From Leptospira broomii serovar Hurstbridge str. 5399 (GTDB lineage: Bacteria > Spirochaetota > Leptospiria > Leptospirales > Leptospiraceae): DNA of 64,000 bases. This document shows positions 16,601 to 23,973 of the stretch, one piece after another. The stretch's first letter is position 1; each line of letters begins with the position of its first letter. The position numbers were made by a program, and so were the translations under genes. The stretch lies in contig NZ_AHMO02000008.1 in the NCBI RefSeq assembly GCF_000243715.2, forward strand, positions 2,274,001 to 2,338,000. Reading direction: 5' to 3'. The notes under the pieces are model-generated. The model did not search any database, was not told the DNA's origin, and worked only from the letters and a program-made list of their open reading frames with translations.

Positions 16601-18531
16601 ATCAAAATACGGATGAAGCTTCAGGAGTAGGCGGATCAGTTACTATCGACGGTAAAGGAAATACAACGGTAGCGGCAACATATAGAAACGCTACAGTCGT
16701 TTCAGCCACAGGGAATCTTCATAACCCAAGCAGTTTTGGAAATTTGGCACTAAACGACAATTTTAATAATGATCTAAACCAAAACTTGGCGATGAAGCGA
16801 GCGGACGAGAATTTAACGGCTGGACGTGCAGAGTTAACGGCCGGTAGAAATGCCATAGCAGAAACGGGAAATGAACCTCAGAAAGAGATCTTAAACAATG
16901 AGAATGCGAGTGCAGCAGATCAGCATGGAGTCTTGGCGACTCTTGCCAAAGCGGGAGAGTTTCTAACCGATCCTAGCTCGGCGTCTACTTGGTTGGGAAG
17001 AACAACTCAGGATGTCGTGGGTAGCTTCCTTGGTAGCACGGGTTTAGGTGCGAGTGATAGTAATGGGTTTATAGATAAGAACACCGGCAAGTATGTTCAG
17101 AGGACTTGTTTTACGGCAGGGACACTCATTCGGACCAAGGATGGCTTAAAAGGGATAGAGAAAATACAGGTAGGAGATTATGTATTATCGATCAATGAAA
17201 ATAGTGGTAAGCTCTCTTACCAGAGAGTAAAACAATTATTTGTCCGTGAAGTTCAATCTGTTAATAAACTCACGTATGAAAATGGCTATGAAGTAACAAC
17301 GACATCTAATCACCCGTTCTATTTGAGAGGTAGAGGGTTTACCGAAGTTAAAAACATAGGTTCGGATGAAAGGTCCGTTACAGTAGCGAGTATCCGTAAT
17401 TCGCATTTAATCCAAAGCCGTTCGAACGTTTCGATTGGAGCATCCTTAGCATCGATCGGTAGCGAATCTTCCCGATCTAACTCAGCGTCTTGGTCGAACG
17501 AATATAATGGAACCCTTGGGATTTCTAAGATAGAAGAGGTTAAGGAAAAGACTAAGGTTTATAATTTCGAGGTCGAGTATAATCATACTTACTTCGTTGG
17601 AATAGACGGTGTGCTTGTTCACAATGATTGCATATTTCCTAATTTAGAATCCGCTCGGGGTCAAGAGCACGTAGCTGCAGTTAGAGATTTAGAGAACAAA
17701 TATAGGTGGATTAAAAATGAGATTACGGGTTCGGATACTGAAACCCTTAATTCTTTCGGAGATTATAAATCCAAATTAAACAATATAGATTCTCTAATAG
17801 CCGCACACGGTTCGGAACTTTCCCCAAGCGAACGGAATACACTTACAAATGAAGTTCTGTATCGTAGAACGTTTCTTGCGAACGAGCAAGGTGGCCAGTT
17901 TGTAGATATTAGCGGTCGAGCTATTGATCCGAATCGGGTTTCAGACGTAAATATTGCCAATGGTAGTGGAGATCATGATTGGTTAACCACTAACAAAGGA
18001 AAAGAAGTGGCCGTTCATCCCGCGGATGGGGTTCCTGCCGGTATAGAACATCCCCCTTTTGACCCGATGGACTTGATTCCTCTAGGTCGCCTTGCCTCCG
18101 GAATTAAGGGACTATTTAACTTTGGTTTTAAATCTCTTTCTAAGGAAGGAACGGAAAAAGCTGCGGCGCAAGGAGCGAAGGAAGCTGAAAAAGCTGTTAC
18201 CGCAGCCGCTAAGGAAGGTGAAGCAGGTGGCCTTAACTTATTTAAATGGAATGATCCTACTTCAACGAATCCATCTGGTTGGAAACAGGGGGATCGTTTC
18301 TTACTTCTTCCAAATAAAGGAAATCCAAGGGCGAACTGGGAACAAAATTACTCGCGGTTACGAGAAGAAATGGTAAAAGGTAAACCAATATATGAATCAT
18401 TTGTTGATAGTTTTGGGAATTTAAAACCGACAAAATCAGGTAGTTTTTTAAATGCAGAAAGATATACTTTAAGGACAAGAGGTTGGACTTATGATCCGTT
18501 ACAAAAAGCCTGGCTGCCACCAAAACAATGA
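13615..18531 (+). CDS. Giant polymorphic-toxin-like protein with Hint domain (TIGR04388-like)
   Basis: 1638 residues. A signal-like hydrophobic stretch lies at about 22-43. A long Q/N/S-rich helical passenger follows to about 950, then a glycine-rich region with AYARKVGVNVNVAYN. A Hint (intein/hedgehog-type) domain spans C1165 to N1337: CFTAGTLIRTKDGLKGIEKI, TSNHPFYLRGRG, and HTYFVGIDGVLVHN at the end, with both splice-type catalytic ends present. Residues 1338-1638 are the C-terminal module, ending with GNPRANWEQNYSRLREEM and SFLNAERYTLRTRGWTYDP, which resembles tips of RHS-type toxins (memory, no named family). The architecture fits an exported toxin released by Hint self-cleavage. The passenger resembles the Leptospira TIGR04388 family. 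A second ATG at 13624 has slightly better spacing. Confidence 0.8.
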   Translation: MDFMIRKGRYIRHDSIPERLMSCSMLSIYFWVLFFPLSTLFSQNLNNYPTFVAPQFQQQNLDQVVSLANQSNSLNNWEAISGQGLSAIKSNWENASALEIESLVSSITSSPNSGTSLQDYQNAVSAYLWAQENNAETQWLNQVDSQLSNARDNFINGQLAINISNSTTQNQQLVVTSSGNVNSAIANSADYRTALNTGLQSFSDSLTALQRTYEQQLSSLNQTDAQYKTNLLQLQSYENTVKQGMQTSVSQLQTSLQTTALFYNTKPNGTPNWNSMNQSGLDLQNLITSLSQGLANGSPLSALANQMVSYLQAQETQAQNNATYWSQKATPYNLSLTGTVLDGEQVLNGLQDLYNYGNWVSSANPVIGAIKGFIDGGSNNQDPTLINYLYGNDFNSNNYSILKINSADFKGYNTAYTNYSVYPIQTGYAGNDLYYSSAGYNAFDFNATGLGFLGGFVLQTGFFAEDKFDYSINIQLQDKNALSNSQVWSGFQNNLSTELNSWNSITSSISSWEGQISAYQAQYATWHAQAAIYTDSLQQSYSTGVANLNSQEHNWQNGLLASFQVINTNPVASSSTDSLKSSFLDSVSPKITQVLLPSDNSVLSPAAQAPVIDQSSLNNTLSIFQQSLMGASNIALENQLNRQAIDENKNAIQQIATSLGSNAVVDSHGNIVYTTSIEDGHARLKAGGDATNASDYEAATVKQNIFLSSPATIKIAAAGDLFQTWNTDSVISQNQANLDSFNVSYNSTINSLNSQVAALNSLNAKNDKAFQDAAQAAASFASDQKSLAQALFQGGNFESWVKGQIQDKVNTAMATAIANATGMSPDMAAQLVSWFEKKQADKKAKAKARTQEITSGLVTVASIAASFIAGPEMMAVGQAALQAVQGYESGGVEGALVGAVSGAAGAYARKVGVNVNVAYNSKTGFSGGLGIGSSEANIGANFSQHGSTSFSLGTKAGNINFNPNTGFSGSVNVWGTEGGQGLMVNVGQHTGPSLTYQNTDEASGVGGSVTIDGKGNTTVAATYRNATVVSATGNLHNPSSFGNLALNDNFNNDLNQNLAMKRADENLTAGRAELTAGRNAIAETGNEPQKEILNNENASAADQHGVLATLAKAGEFLTDPSSASTWLGRTTQDVVGSFLGSTGLGASDSNGFIDKNTGKYVQRTCFTAGTLIRTKDGLKGIEKIQVGDYVLSINENSGKLSYQRVKQLFVREVQSVNKLTYENGYEVTTTSNHPFYLRGRGFTEVKNIGSDERSVTVASIRNSHLIQSRSNVSIGASLASIGSESSRSNSASWSNEYNGTLGISKIEEVKEKTKVYNFEVEYNHTYFVGIDGVLVHNDCIFPNLESARGQEHVAAVRDLENKYRWIKNEITGSDTETLNSFGDYKSKLNNIDSLIAAHGSELSPSERNTLTNEVLYRRTFLANEQGGQFVDISGRAIDPNRVSDVNIANGSGDHDWLTTNKGKEVAVHPADGVPAGIEHPPFDPMDLIPLGRLASGIKGLFNFGFKSLSKEGTEKAAAQGAKEAEKAVTAAAKEGEAGGLNLFKWNDPTSTNPSGWKQGDRFLLLPNKGNPRANWEQNYSRLREEMVKGKPIYESFVDSFGNLKPTKSGSFLNAERYTLRTRGWTYDPLQKAWLPPKQ

Positions 18532-19040
18532 GTTTAGTTATGATTTTACGATGGAATGAGCAAAGTTTAAACGATTTTGAATTATCTTTAAACCGATCTG
18601 GCTTTACGACTAAAGCAAAAAATACGAACTCAATTGAATTTGAAAAGACTGGTCAATTTGTACTTAAATACTTCAAAGATAGATTGTCTTACGAAGCGAA
18701 TCTTTATATAGAGAGAATTAACGGAAAGAAGGATCAATTGATTTATTTGCAGGATATTGCTGAGAATATTGAAATAAAAGATCCAGTTAACGATCTCGAT
18801 TTTTGGCTTAGGGCAGTTGAAGAAGTTTGTAATAATTTTGATTTCTATTTAGATTTATATAATAGTATGGCGATTACATACACAAAATCGGTTATTTCTG
18901 AGCCGTTTCATATAGAACTTAAAAAAGCATGGGAAAGGAATGATTACGCGGGAGTTGTAAAATTTGCTGAAAAAATATCGGATAACCTTTCTGAATTTGA
19001 GCGTAAGGCTATTGCTTTCTCGAAGCAGAGACTTTCATAA
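18528..19040 (+). CDS. Putative immunity protein for the upstream toxin
   Basis: 170 residues, acidic overall, no signal peptide or membrane segment, so cytoplasmic. No family recognised. The ATG overlaps the stop of the toxin-like gene by 4 bases (ATGA), the tight coupling expected for an immunity gene following a polymorphic toxin. The content is mixed, with aromatic-rich patches such as VNDLDFWLRAVEEVC and NFDFYLDLYN. An in-frame ATG at 18540 is an alternative start. The immunity role is inferred from position and size only. Confidence 0.65.
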   Translation: MSLVMILRWNEQSLNDFELSLNRSGFTTKAKNTNSIEFEKTGQFVLKYFKDRLSYEANLYIERINGKKDQLIYLQDIAENIEIKDPVNDLDFWLRAVEEVCNNFDFYLDLYNSMAITYTKSVISEPFHIELKKAWERNDYAGVVKFAEKISDNLSEFERKAIAFSKQRLS

Positions 19041-19060
19041 AACTATGGATTCGCCGCTCA

Positions 19061-19076
19061 CATCCCGCGAGGGATG
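19061..19076. terminator. Tight GC-rich hairpin after the immunity gene
   Basis: CATCCC, loop GCGA (a GNRA tetraloop), GGGATG: a perfect 6-bp stem 20 bases past the stop at 19040. There is no T-run, so it may be a pause or structure element instead of an intrinsic terminator. Confidence 0.4.
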
Positions 19077-19260
19077 CGCAGGGCTTTGTCCAACACGGGA
19101 TAAATAAATGAAAGGTAAGATAACAAGAGAGAGCGTGTTGGATGAGGGCGACTGCCCGAACCCGAAGCAGCCCGTCCGCCAGGGCGCGGCCATATTCGTT
19201 CTTTTATCTTTCCTTACGTCATCAATCGTCTCACCTTTATTCTCACTTAACTCAAAGAAT

Positions 19261-19320
19261 GGAGGAATGGAAGGTGCGTTATTGGGAGCGGCAACAGCAT
19301 ACGCAAGACAGTTCGGAGTC
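19261..19320 (+). pseudogene. Displaced fragment of a TIGR04388-like toxin gene
   Basis: One frame encodes GGMEGALLGAATAYARQFGV, clearly related in protein and DNA to the segment at about 16280-16356 of the upstream gene (GGVEGALVGAVSG...AYARKVGV), with a 15-base gap. The preceding ~20 residues (FVLLSFLTSSIVSPLF) look like an unrelated or N-terminal signal-like piece. There is no ribosome site, and the frame ends at 19335. It is a leftover of a second copy, internally deleted. Confidence 0.6.
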
Positions 19321-19355
19321 CAGCTTTTCTGTTAGAAGTTAATCCCAAGGATAAT

Positions 19356-19391
19356 ATGCCTAAAACATTCGAAGAAGATTTGGAATCGTAA
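19356..19391 (+). CDS. Possible 11-residue leader peptide of araC-type gene
   Basis: ATG at 19356, preceded by AAGGAT, encodes MPKTFEEDLES and its TAA abuts the next ATG (TAAATG). The AraC-type gene itself lacks a good ribosome site, so its translation may depend on reinitiation after this peptide. The evidence is positional only. Confidence 0.3.
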   Translation: MPKTFEEDLES

Positions 19392-20189
19392 ATGGACTTT
19401 CCTCGTAAAGACATTCTTTATCTATGGAACAGTCGCGTGATATTCGCCACGAATGCAATGCAAACCGATTTTCATGAACATTATGCAGCTACCTTGGCGG
19501 TTTCATTGAAAACGAACATATGTATTGAGACCGACAAAGGTAAAGAAGAATATAGGGTTGCTTTGGTCGCACCGAATACTTATCATCGAACGGTTTCCCC
19601 CGGAGTGGAGATGGTATCTTTGCTGATCGATCCTGAAACGTACGAGTACGGAGCTATCTCCGAATTCATAGGAACAGGAAAGGTTAAACGATTGGAAATT
19701 TCCGCGTTCCTTCCTTTGATGGAAAGATTGTGGGAATTATATTATGGAAATTTAAATGATGCTCAAGCTTGGGAACTCCATCTTGACTTGTTGCAATGCG
19801 TATATCCTTTTCGAAAATTGGAAAAGAAGATAGACGAAAGAGTCAAAAAGATCGCGCATAAAATTCGAACGGAATTGCCGGATAGCATTCGGATGAAAGA
19901 GATAGGCAAGGACTTTTCGATTTCCGAAGATCGACTGATTCGTCTCTTTAAGGAAAATTTAGGAATTCCTCTCAGAAGATATCTATTATGGGTCCGGGTT
20001 ATGAGGACGGTGAAACTTTTAAAGGAAGGAAAAAATCTCACCGAAGCTGCGCACTTCGCGGGGTTTTCCGATTCTGCGCATTTTACCCGCACGTTTAAGG
20101 AGAATTTCGGATTCGTGCCCTCTTTTTTTTTCGGTAATTTAAAATCGATCGAAGTCCGATTCTGCGAATCCGAAGGCTTCGGCTCTTAA
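19392..20189 (+). CDS. AraC-family transcriptional regulator
   Basis: 265 residues. The N-terminal ~150 form a cupin-like sensor region (FHEHYAATLAVSLKTNICIE). The C-terminal ~100 hold the two AraC helix-turn-helix motifs: IRMKEIGKDFSISEDRLIRL and LTEAAHFAGFSDSAHFTRTF, followed by GFVPSFFF. The start at 19392 abuts the stop of an 11-codon frame. It lies 85 bases before the M24 peptidase/SMP-30 pair on the same strand, which could be its targets (inference). Ligand unknown. Confidence 0.9.
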   Translation: MDFPRKDILYLWNSRVIFATNAMQTDFHEHYAATLAVSLKTNICIETDKGKEEYRVALVAPNTYHRTVSPGVEMVSLLIDPETYEYGAISEFIGTGKVKRLEISAFLPLMERLWELYYGNLNDAQAWELHLDLLQCVYPFRKLEKKIDERVKKIAHKIRTELPDSIRMKEIGKDFSISEDRLIRLFKENLGIPLRRYLLWVRVMRTVKLLKEGKNLTEAAHFAGFSDSAHFTRTFKENFGFVPSFFFGNLKSIEVRFCESEGFGS

Positions 20190-20274
20190 AAATTTTCTAA
20201 AATACCGGAATCATTCAATACAAACGGCGCAGGTTCTGCTAATCTATTTTTCAGTCGAACATAGAGAAGAACGT

Positions 20275-21162
20275 ATGCCAGTACAAACAGAAAAAGGATT
20301 CTTATCCAGATTATCCTCCAGGATCTCTCGATATCGCTCCGAATCAATCAAGACTCCGAATGATGAGGAGAAGGAAGGTTTTCGAAAAGCTCAAAGACTT
20401 GCCTATCAATGTGTTACCGAGATCGAAAAGGAAATGCAGGAAGGATGGACAGAGATCCAAACCGTAAAACGTATGGATACTTTTTTAAGGGATCATGGAG
20501 TAAGGGTATTTTTGCACCGGCCTTTTGCCTGGTTCGGAGAGCATGCAAGATTTGACGGTTTTAAACGGTACACTCAGTTTCATCCCAGTAAAAAAAGATT
20601 AACTTCAAGCGAGTCCTTTATCCTGGATGTTTCTCCCGTAGTGGACGGATACATCGGAGATATAGGCTACTCCTCCTCTTTAGGCGAACATCCTGAATTG
20701 AATTCCGGAATGGAATATCTTCTGAAGCTTAGAAATGAGATTCCCGGGTACTTCACCTCTTCTATGAGTGCATCGGAGATTTGGTGGAAAATCGATCGAG
20801 AAGCCAAGCAAAACGGCTTTGACAACGTGCACTCATTATATCCGTTCGCGGTTTTAGGACATCGAATATATAAAGTAAATCTTCCTAATATATCCTTTCC
20901 TTTATTGCCGATCAGTTTTGCCAGTTGGTTTAGTTTTCAGGGATCTTTCGAATTTTTAAGTCATAAGGTCTTACCGGAACTTCTAACTCCCGATCATGAA
21001 GGGGATAAAACCGGCTTATGGGCGATCGAACCTCATCTCGGCAAAGGTAAGACCGGCTTTAAGTTCGAAGAGATCCTAGTCGTGGAAAAAGAGAGAGCCT
21101 ATTGGCTGGACGAAGATGTTCCTCATGTAAAGAAAGTTAGGAAATTGCAAGTAGCAAAATGA
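20275..21162 (+). CDS. M24-family metallopeptidase-like protein
   Basis: 295 residues of the pita-bread fold (methionine aminopeptidase / X-Pro dipeptidase). FILDVSPVVDGYIGDIGYSS (about 119-138) supplies the two metal-binding aspartates. HSLYPFAVLGHRIYKVN gives a histidine, and the two C-terminal glutamates are in LWAIEPHL and KFEEILVVE. The ligand set appears mostly kept, so hydrolase activity is plausible, but the substrate is unknown. No signal peptide. It overlaps the next gene by 4 bases (ATGA), so both are translated together. It follows the AraC-type regulator. Confidence 0.82.
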   Translation: MPVQTEKGFLSRLSSRISRYRSESIKTPNDEEKEGFRKAQRLAYQCVTEIEKEMQEGWTEIQTVKRMDTFLRDHGVRVFLHRPFAWFGEHARFDGFKRYTQFHPSKKRLTSSESFILDVSPVVDGYIGDIGYSSSLGEHPELNSGMEYLLKLRNEIPGYFTSSMSASEIWWKIDREAKQNGFDNVHSLYPFAVLGHRIYKVNLPNISFPLLPISFASWFSFQGSFEFLSHKVLPELLTPDHEGDKTGLWAIEPHLGKGKTGFKFEEILVVEKERAYWLDEDVPHVKKVRKLQVAK

Positions 21163-22397
21163 AACTAAATCATAATTTTATTATATCTATCCTTATTTCG
21201 TGTGTAATCGGCTGTAATCCGGAAAAAATCAAAATCGGAGGAGCGTATCAGTTGGGAGATATCCCGCCGGGTATCTTAGAAGTAGAGGCAAAGGAGGATC
21301 CGTTTTTGAACGGGTTGAAAGTGGAAATGACCGATCTGCCCGGTCACGACGATTTGATTTTTGATTCGGAAAAAAAGCTGGGGTATGCGTCGAGTATGGA
21401 CGGCTGGATCTGGAAACTGGACTGGGCTAGAGGAAAGTCTTCTCAATGGTTGCGTCCTCCCGTAAATCCTGCCGGCATGCAATATTCCGACAGTAACAAG
21501 AACAAGATTTTGGTCTGCGCCTCTAGATTAGGAGGAGAGCCCTACGAAGAAACGGATCGGGTCGGTCTCTATGAGGTTGAGATCGCTACCAAGAAATTAA
21601 AACCTTTGGTATTGGATCTCCCGAAAACGGAAAAAGAAGAATTCGAAAAAGTTTATACATCCTCCGAAAGACGGCCTATTTTGTTAAGAGACCTAACTTC
21701 CGCCAACTCCAGACCGTTTTCCCTTTGCAATGATCTTGCCGTATCTGCGGATGGAAATCGCATCTATATCACCGAACCGTTCGAAAGACCGGCAGCGTCA
21801 ATGGGGAGCGGCGCGGTACCGGAAGCGATCGGCTTGTATCCTCATGGTAAACTTTGGATGTACGACCGAAAAACAGAATCCGTCTCGTTGGTCTTAAACG
21901 GATTCACTTTCGTAGACGGAATCCTTTTGGAGGAAAATCCCTCTGGGATGGAGGAGTCGGTTATTTTTACTGAGACTTCCAAATTTAGAATTCTACGAGC
22001 TTTTATCTCAGGTAAGAACGAAGGAAAATCGGAAGTTCTCTTTGAAAATTTGCCCGGTTTAGCGGATGGCCTCGAACGGGATGAAAAAGGACGAATCTGG
22101 ACCGGGATCATTAAGCGAAGATCCGGACTTATCAACTTTGTTCATGGTAATCCTTGGATGAAGTCCGTCCTTCTCCCTCTTCCGCAGTGGATTTTGCCGA
22201 TCTCTAAAAAAACGGGCTTTCTCGTTCTGGACACGAAAGCAGAGAAGGCTTTATATTACTCTTTGCATGACGGTTCCAAGATTAGGGACATTTCCGTCGC
22301 TGTTCCCTTTGGAGGAAGAGTCTATTTTCCTTCTTTCGATCGATCTTCGAGAGGATTGTATTCCCTTGCAGTCCCGGAGTTGAAACTAGCGGAATGA
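21159..22397 (+). CDS. SMP-30/gluconolactonase-like lipoprotein
   Basis: 412 residues beginning with a lipoprotein signal (lipobox region around VIGCN, residues 15-19). The mature part has beta-propeller features: DDLIFDSEKKLGYASSMDGW, ...FVDGILLEENPSG..., and GLADGLERDEKGRIWTGI, in the layout of strictosidine-synthase/SMP-30 six-bladed propellers. The family includes lactonases and phosphotriesterase-like enzymes, but some members only bind ligands. Coupled to the M24 gene by a 4-base overlap. A terminator-like structure follows the stop. Confidence 0.8.
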   Translation: MKLNHNFIISILISCVIGCNPEKIKIGGAYQLGDIPPGILEVEAKEDPFLNGLKVEMTDLPGHDDLIFDSEKKLGYASSMDGWIWKLDWARGKSSQWLRPPVNPAGMQYSDSNKNKILVCASRLGGEPYEETDRVGLYEVEIATKKLKPLVLDLPKTEKEEFEKVYTSSERRPILLRDLTSANSRPFSLCNDLAVSADGNRIYITEPFERPAASMGSGAVPEAIGLYPHGKLWMYDRKTESVSLVLNGFTFVDGILLEENPSGMEESVIFTETSKFRILRAFISGKNEGKSEVLFENLPGLADGLERDEKGRIWTGIIKRRSGLINFVHGNPWMKSVLLPLPQWILPISKKTGFLVLDTKAEKALYYSLHDGSKIRDISVAVPFGGRVYFPSFDRSSRGLYSLAVPELKLAE

Positions 22398-22427
22398 AAA
22401 CACCGCCGTTTAAACGAATTCCTTTTT
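22391..22427 (+). terminator. Possible terminator after the SMP-30-like gene
   Basis: GGAAT ... AAAC-ACCGCC-GTTT ... ATTCC followed by TTTTT. The stem is interrupted by internal loops, but the layout (overlapping the stop, then five T) fits an intrinsic terminator. Confidence 0.4.
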
Positions 22428-22674
22428 GATAATGATGAATTAGATATAAAATTAAATTCCTTTAATATTTTGAACGTTCTTGCTCGGCATAATGAGGAAA
22501 AAATTCCGCTTAGATGGCGAAAAAATTCGGAAAAGCACGGCGTTTATTAGAGTATCGGGCGCAATTTGCTGGAAAAAATGTTAACGTATGTTAATGACAA
22601 TCCTAAGAAAGCTCAGGAAGAATATTGAAACCATTTAAACTACCTTTAAACGTGAGAATTAAATGGAGAAAAAT

Positions 22675-23055
22675 ATGGAATTAATTGTACTGTTAGCACG
22701 AATTCTTTTCGGGGCTATTTTTATCGTTGCGGGACCGGGACATTTCTCTTCGGAAAGAATTGCACATGCCGCGCAACTAGGGGTCCCGTTCGCTTCCATC
22801 GCGGTTCCTCTTTCGGGAATTATCGCATTTTTTGGCGGTTTGAGTATTGTTCTTGGGTTTAAGGCAACCTGGGGCGCATGGTTAATCGTGTTATTTCTCG
22901 TACCAGTCACGGTTATGATGCATCAGTTTTGGAACGTTACCGATCCTACGGCTGTCCGTATTCAGCAGGCAATGTTTATGAAGAATCTTGCGATGTTAGG
23001 CGGAGCTTTGCTAATTACTCATTTCGGATCGGGACCTTTTAGTTTAAAAGAGTGA
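22675..23055 (+). CDS. DoxX-family membrane protein
   Basis: About 126 residues with four membrane helices. LARILFGAIFIVAGPGHF near the N-terminus and a following AHAAQLGVP are typical of DoxX/DoxD-type proteins. The family is linked to redox processes, but its exact role is not settled. I chose the ATG at 22675 since GGAG lies 6 bases upstream; a start at 22663 (4 residues longer) is possible. It stands alone, with an inverted repeat after the stop. Confidence 0.88.
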   Translation: MELIVLLARILFGAIFIVAGPGHFSSERIAHAAQLGVPFASIAVPLSGIIAFFGGLSIVLGFKATWGAWLIVLFLVPVTVMMHQFWNVTDPTAVRIQQAMFMKNLAMLGGALLITHFGSGPFSLKE

Positions 23056-23089
23056 GTTTCCGCCCATTATTAGCGGAGAAATCAGATCG

Positions 23090-23136
23090 GTTTGAATATG
23101 AGAGAGAGGAAACATATTCTTTTCTTATATTCAAAC
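23090..23136. repeat. 10-bp inverted repeat downstream of doxX-like gene
   Basis: GTTTGAATAT (23090-23099) and ATATTCAAAC (23127-23136) are exact reverse complements with a 27-base loop. No T-run follows. It may be a transcript-end hairpin. Confidence 0.4.
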
Positions 23137-23392
23137 TTATAATTCCAGATTAGGACACTGATGCAATGGTTGAATATTAGGGAAGGTTTCAATAGCCGCG
23201 CGAAATTTCACGGGCAATATCTTCAATTCCGGCTTTAAATATTCTTCTATTCAAAAAGTATAAAACTTAAAATTAGATGCGATTGGAGTCCATGCTTAGT
23301 TTTTTAAAGATTTGGTGAAACGGCTCGGACATCCTTTGCTAATTCATTGCGGGCATCCTAGCCTGCGCTTATGAACTCGGTCGGTAGGCCCT

Positions 23393-23422
23393 TTTTTATA
23401 CATATAATTATATGTATAAAAA
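23393..23422. promoter_or_regulatory. 30-bp perfect palindrome, likely BrnA operator
   Basis: The half-site TTTTTATACATATAA (23393-23407) is followed by its exact reverse complement to 23422 with no spacer. It ends 6 bases before the proposed -35 box of the brnT promoter. BrnA-type antitoxins repress their own operon through inverted repeats. Confidence 0.65.
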
Positions 23423-23428
23423 TATGTA

Positions 23429-23457
23429 TTGACGGCAATTTATTATCTATCTATTAT
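23429..23457 (+). promoter_or_regulatory. Sigma-70-type promoter of brnTA
   Basis: TTGACG (23429-23434), a 17-base spacer, then TATTAT (23452-23457). Transcription would start about 23463-23465, so the ATG at 23466 would be at or almost at the 5' end of the mRNA. No Shine-Dalgarno sequence fits, consistent with leaderless translation. Confidence 0.6.
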
Positions 23458-23465
23458 TTAGGTGC

Positions 23466-23747
23466 ATGGATTTTGAGTGGGATTCTACGAAAAACGATGA
23501 AAACTTGCGAAAACATGGTTTAGATTTTTTCGAAGCCCAACGAGCATTTTTGGACGCCAGACGAGTAATTACTATTGATGAAGCTCATTCGTCTGAAAAT
23601 GAAAAGAGATACTTTTGTTTCGGATTGGTTGATTCGTTCGTGGCAACGGTAAGATTTACATATAGAAATCATAAAATTCGGATTTTTGGAGCAGGATACT
23701 GGAGAGAAGGTAAGAAAATTTATGAAAAAGAAAATAAAATACACTGA
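23466..23747 (+). CDS. brnT: BrnT-family toxin of a type II toxin-antitoxin system
   Basis: 93 residues. FEWDSTKNDENLRKHGLDF at the start is the BrnT signature; a mid-protein FLDARRVITIDEAHS and C-terminal RIFGAGYWREGKKIYE complete the family pattern. BrnT toxins have a RelE-like fold and cleave RNA to arrest growth; the antitoxin BrnA blocks this and represses the operon. The antitoxin gene starts inside the last codons of this one. A perfect palindrome and promoter sit directly upstream. Confidence 0.85.
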   Translation: MDFEWDSTKNDENLRKHGLDFFEAQRAFLDARRVITIDEAHSSENEKRYFCFGLVDSFVATVRFTYRNHKIRIFGAGYWREGKKIYEKENKIH

Positions 23748-23973
23748 TGCGCCGTCTTCAATTTCTTCGTCTATAAAGTCTTCAGTCGTTGTTGAGGATT
23801 TTCTGCCTCCTCCAAATAAGCTTATTTTAAAGGAGGAAAATTCGAAGGTTACGATAATTCTTAGTAAAAAGAGCATTTCATTCTTTAAGGATCAATCTAA
23901 GAAATCTGGAATTCCATATCAAACAATGATTAAGAAAGTCTTAGATTTATATACTGATCATTATAGTAAGTAA
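23722..23973 (+). CDS. brnA: BrnA-family antitoxin
   Basis: 83 residues from the ATG at 23722, overlapping brnT by 26 bases. YTDAPSSISSSI, VVEDFLPPPNKLILKEE and the C-terminal KVTIILSKKSISFFKDQSK, ending in MIKKVLDLYTDHY, match BrnA proteins, whose C-terminus is a ribbon-helix-helix DNA-binding domain. It should neutralise BrnT and bind the palindrome upstream of brnT. An upstream in-frame ATG (23686) would add 12 residues lying inside brnT, which do not look like family sequence. AAGG sits about 9 bases before the chosen start. Confidence 0.85.
   Translation: MKKKIKYTDAPSSISSSIKSSVVVEDFLPPPNKLILKEENSKVTIILSKKSISFFKDQSKKSGIPYQTMIKKVLDLYTDHYSK

Larger units (their letters stand above)
19041..19355. 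other. Non-coding stretch with GC-rich islet and cassette debris
   Basis: About 315 bases between the immunity gene and the AraC leader. It holds a GC-rich hairpin (19061-19076), a markedly GC-rich patch around 19141-19195 that is unlike its AT-rich neighbours, and a fragment related to the large toxin gene (19261-19320). This is the expected appearance of recombination debris downstream of a polymorphic toxin locus. Confidence 0.5.

Noticed and set aside
13615..18531. Hint domain as a splicing intein
   Set aside because: The sequence after the terminal HN is not a typical C-extein start, and the context (toxin tip, immunity candidate) fits release by cleavage better than splicing.
23466..23747. 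BrnT being inactive because the RISAR-type end is replaced by FGAGYW
   Set aside because: From memory, many BrnT proteins end in a similar GAGYWRxGKK segment, so this is a subfamily trait.
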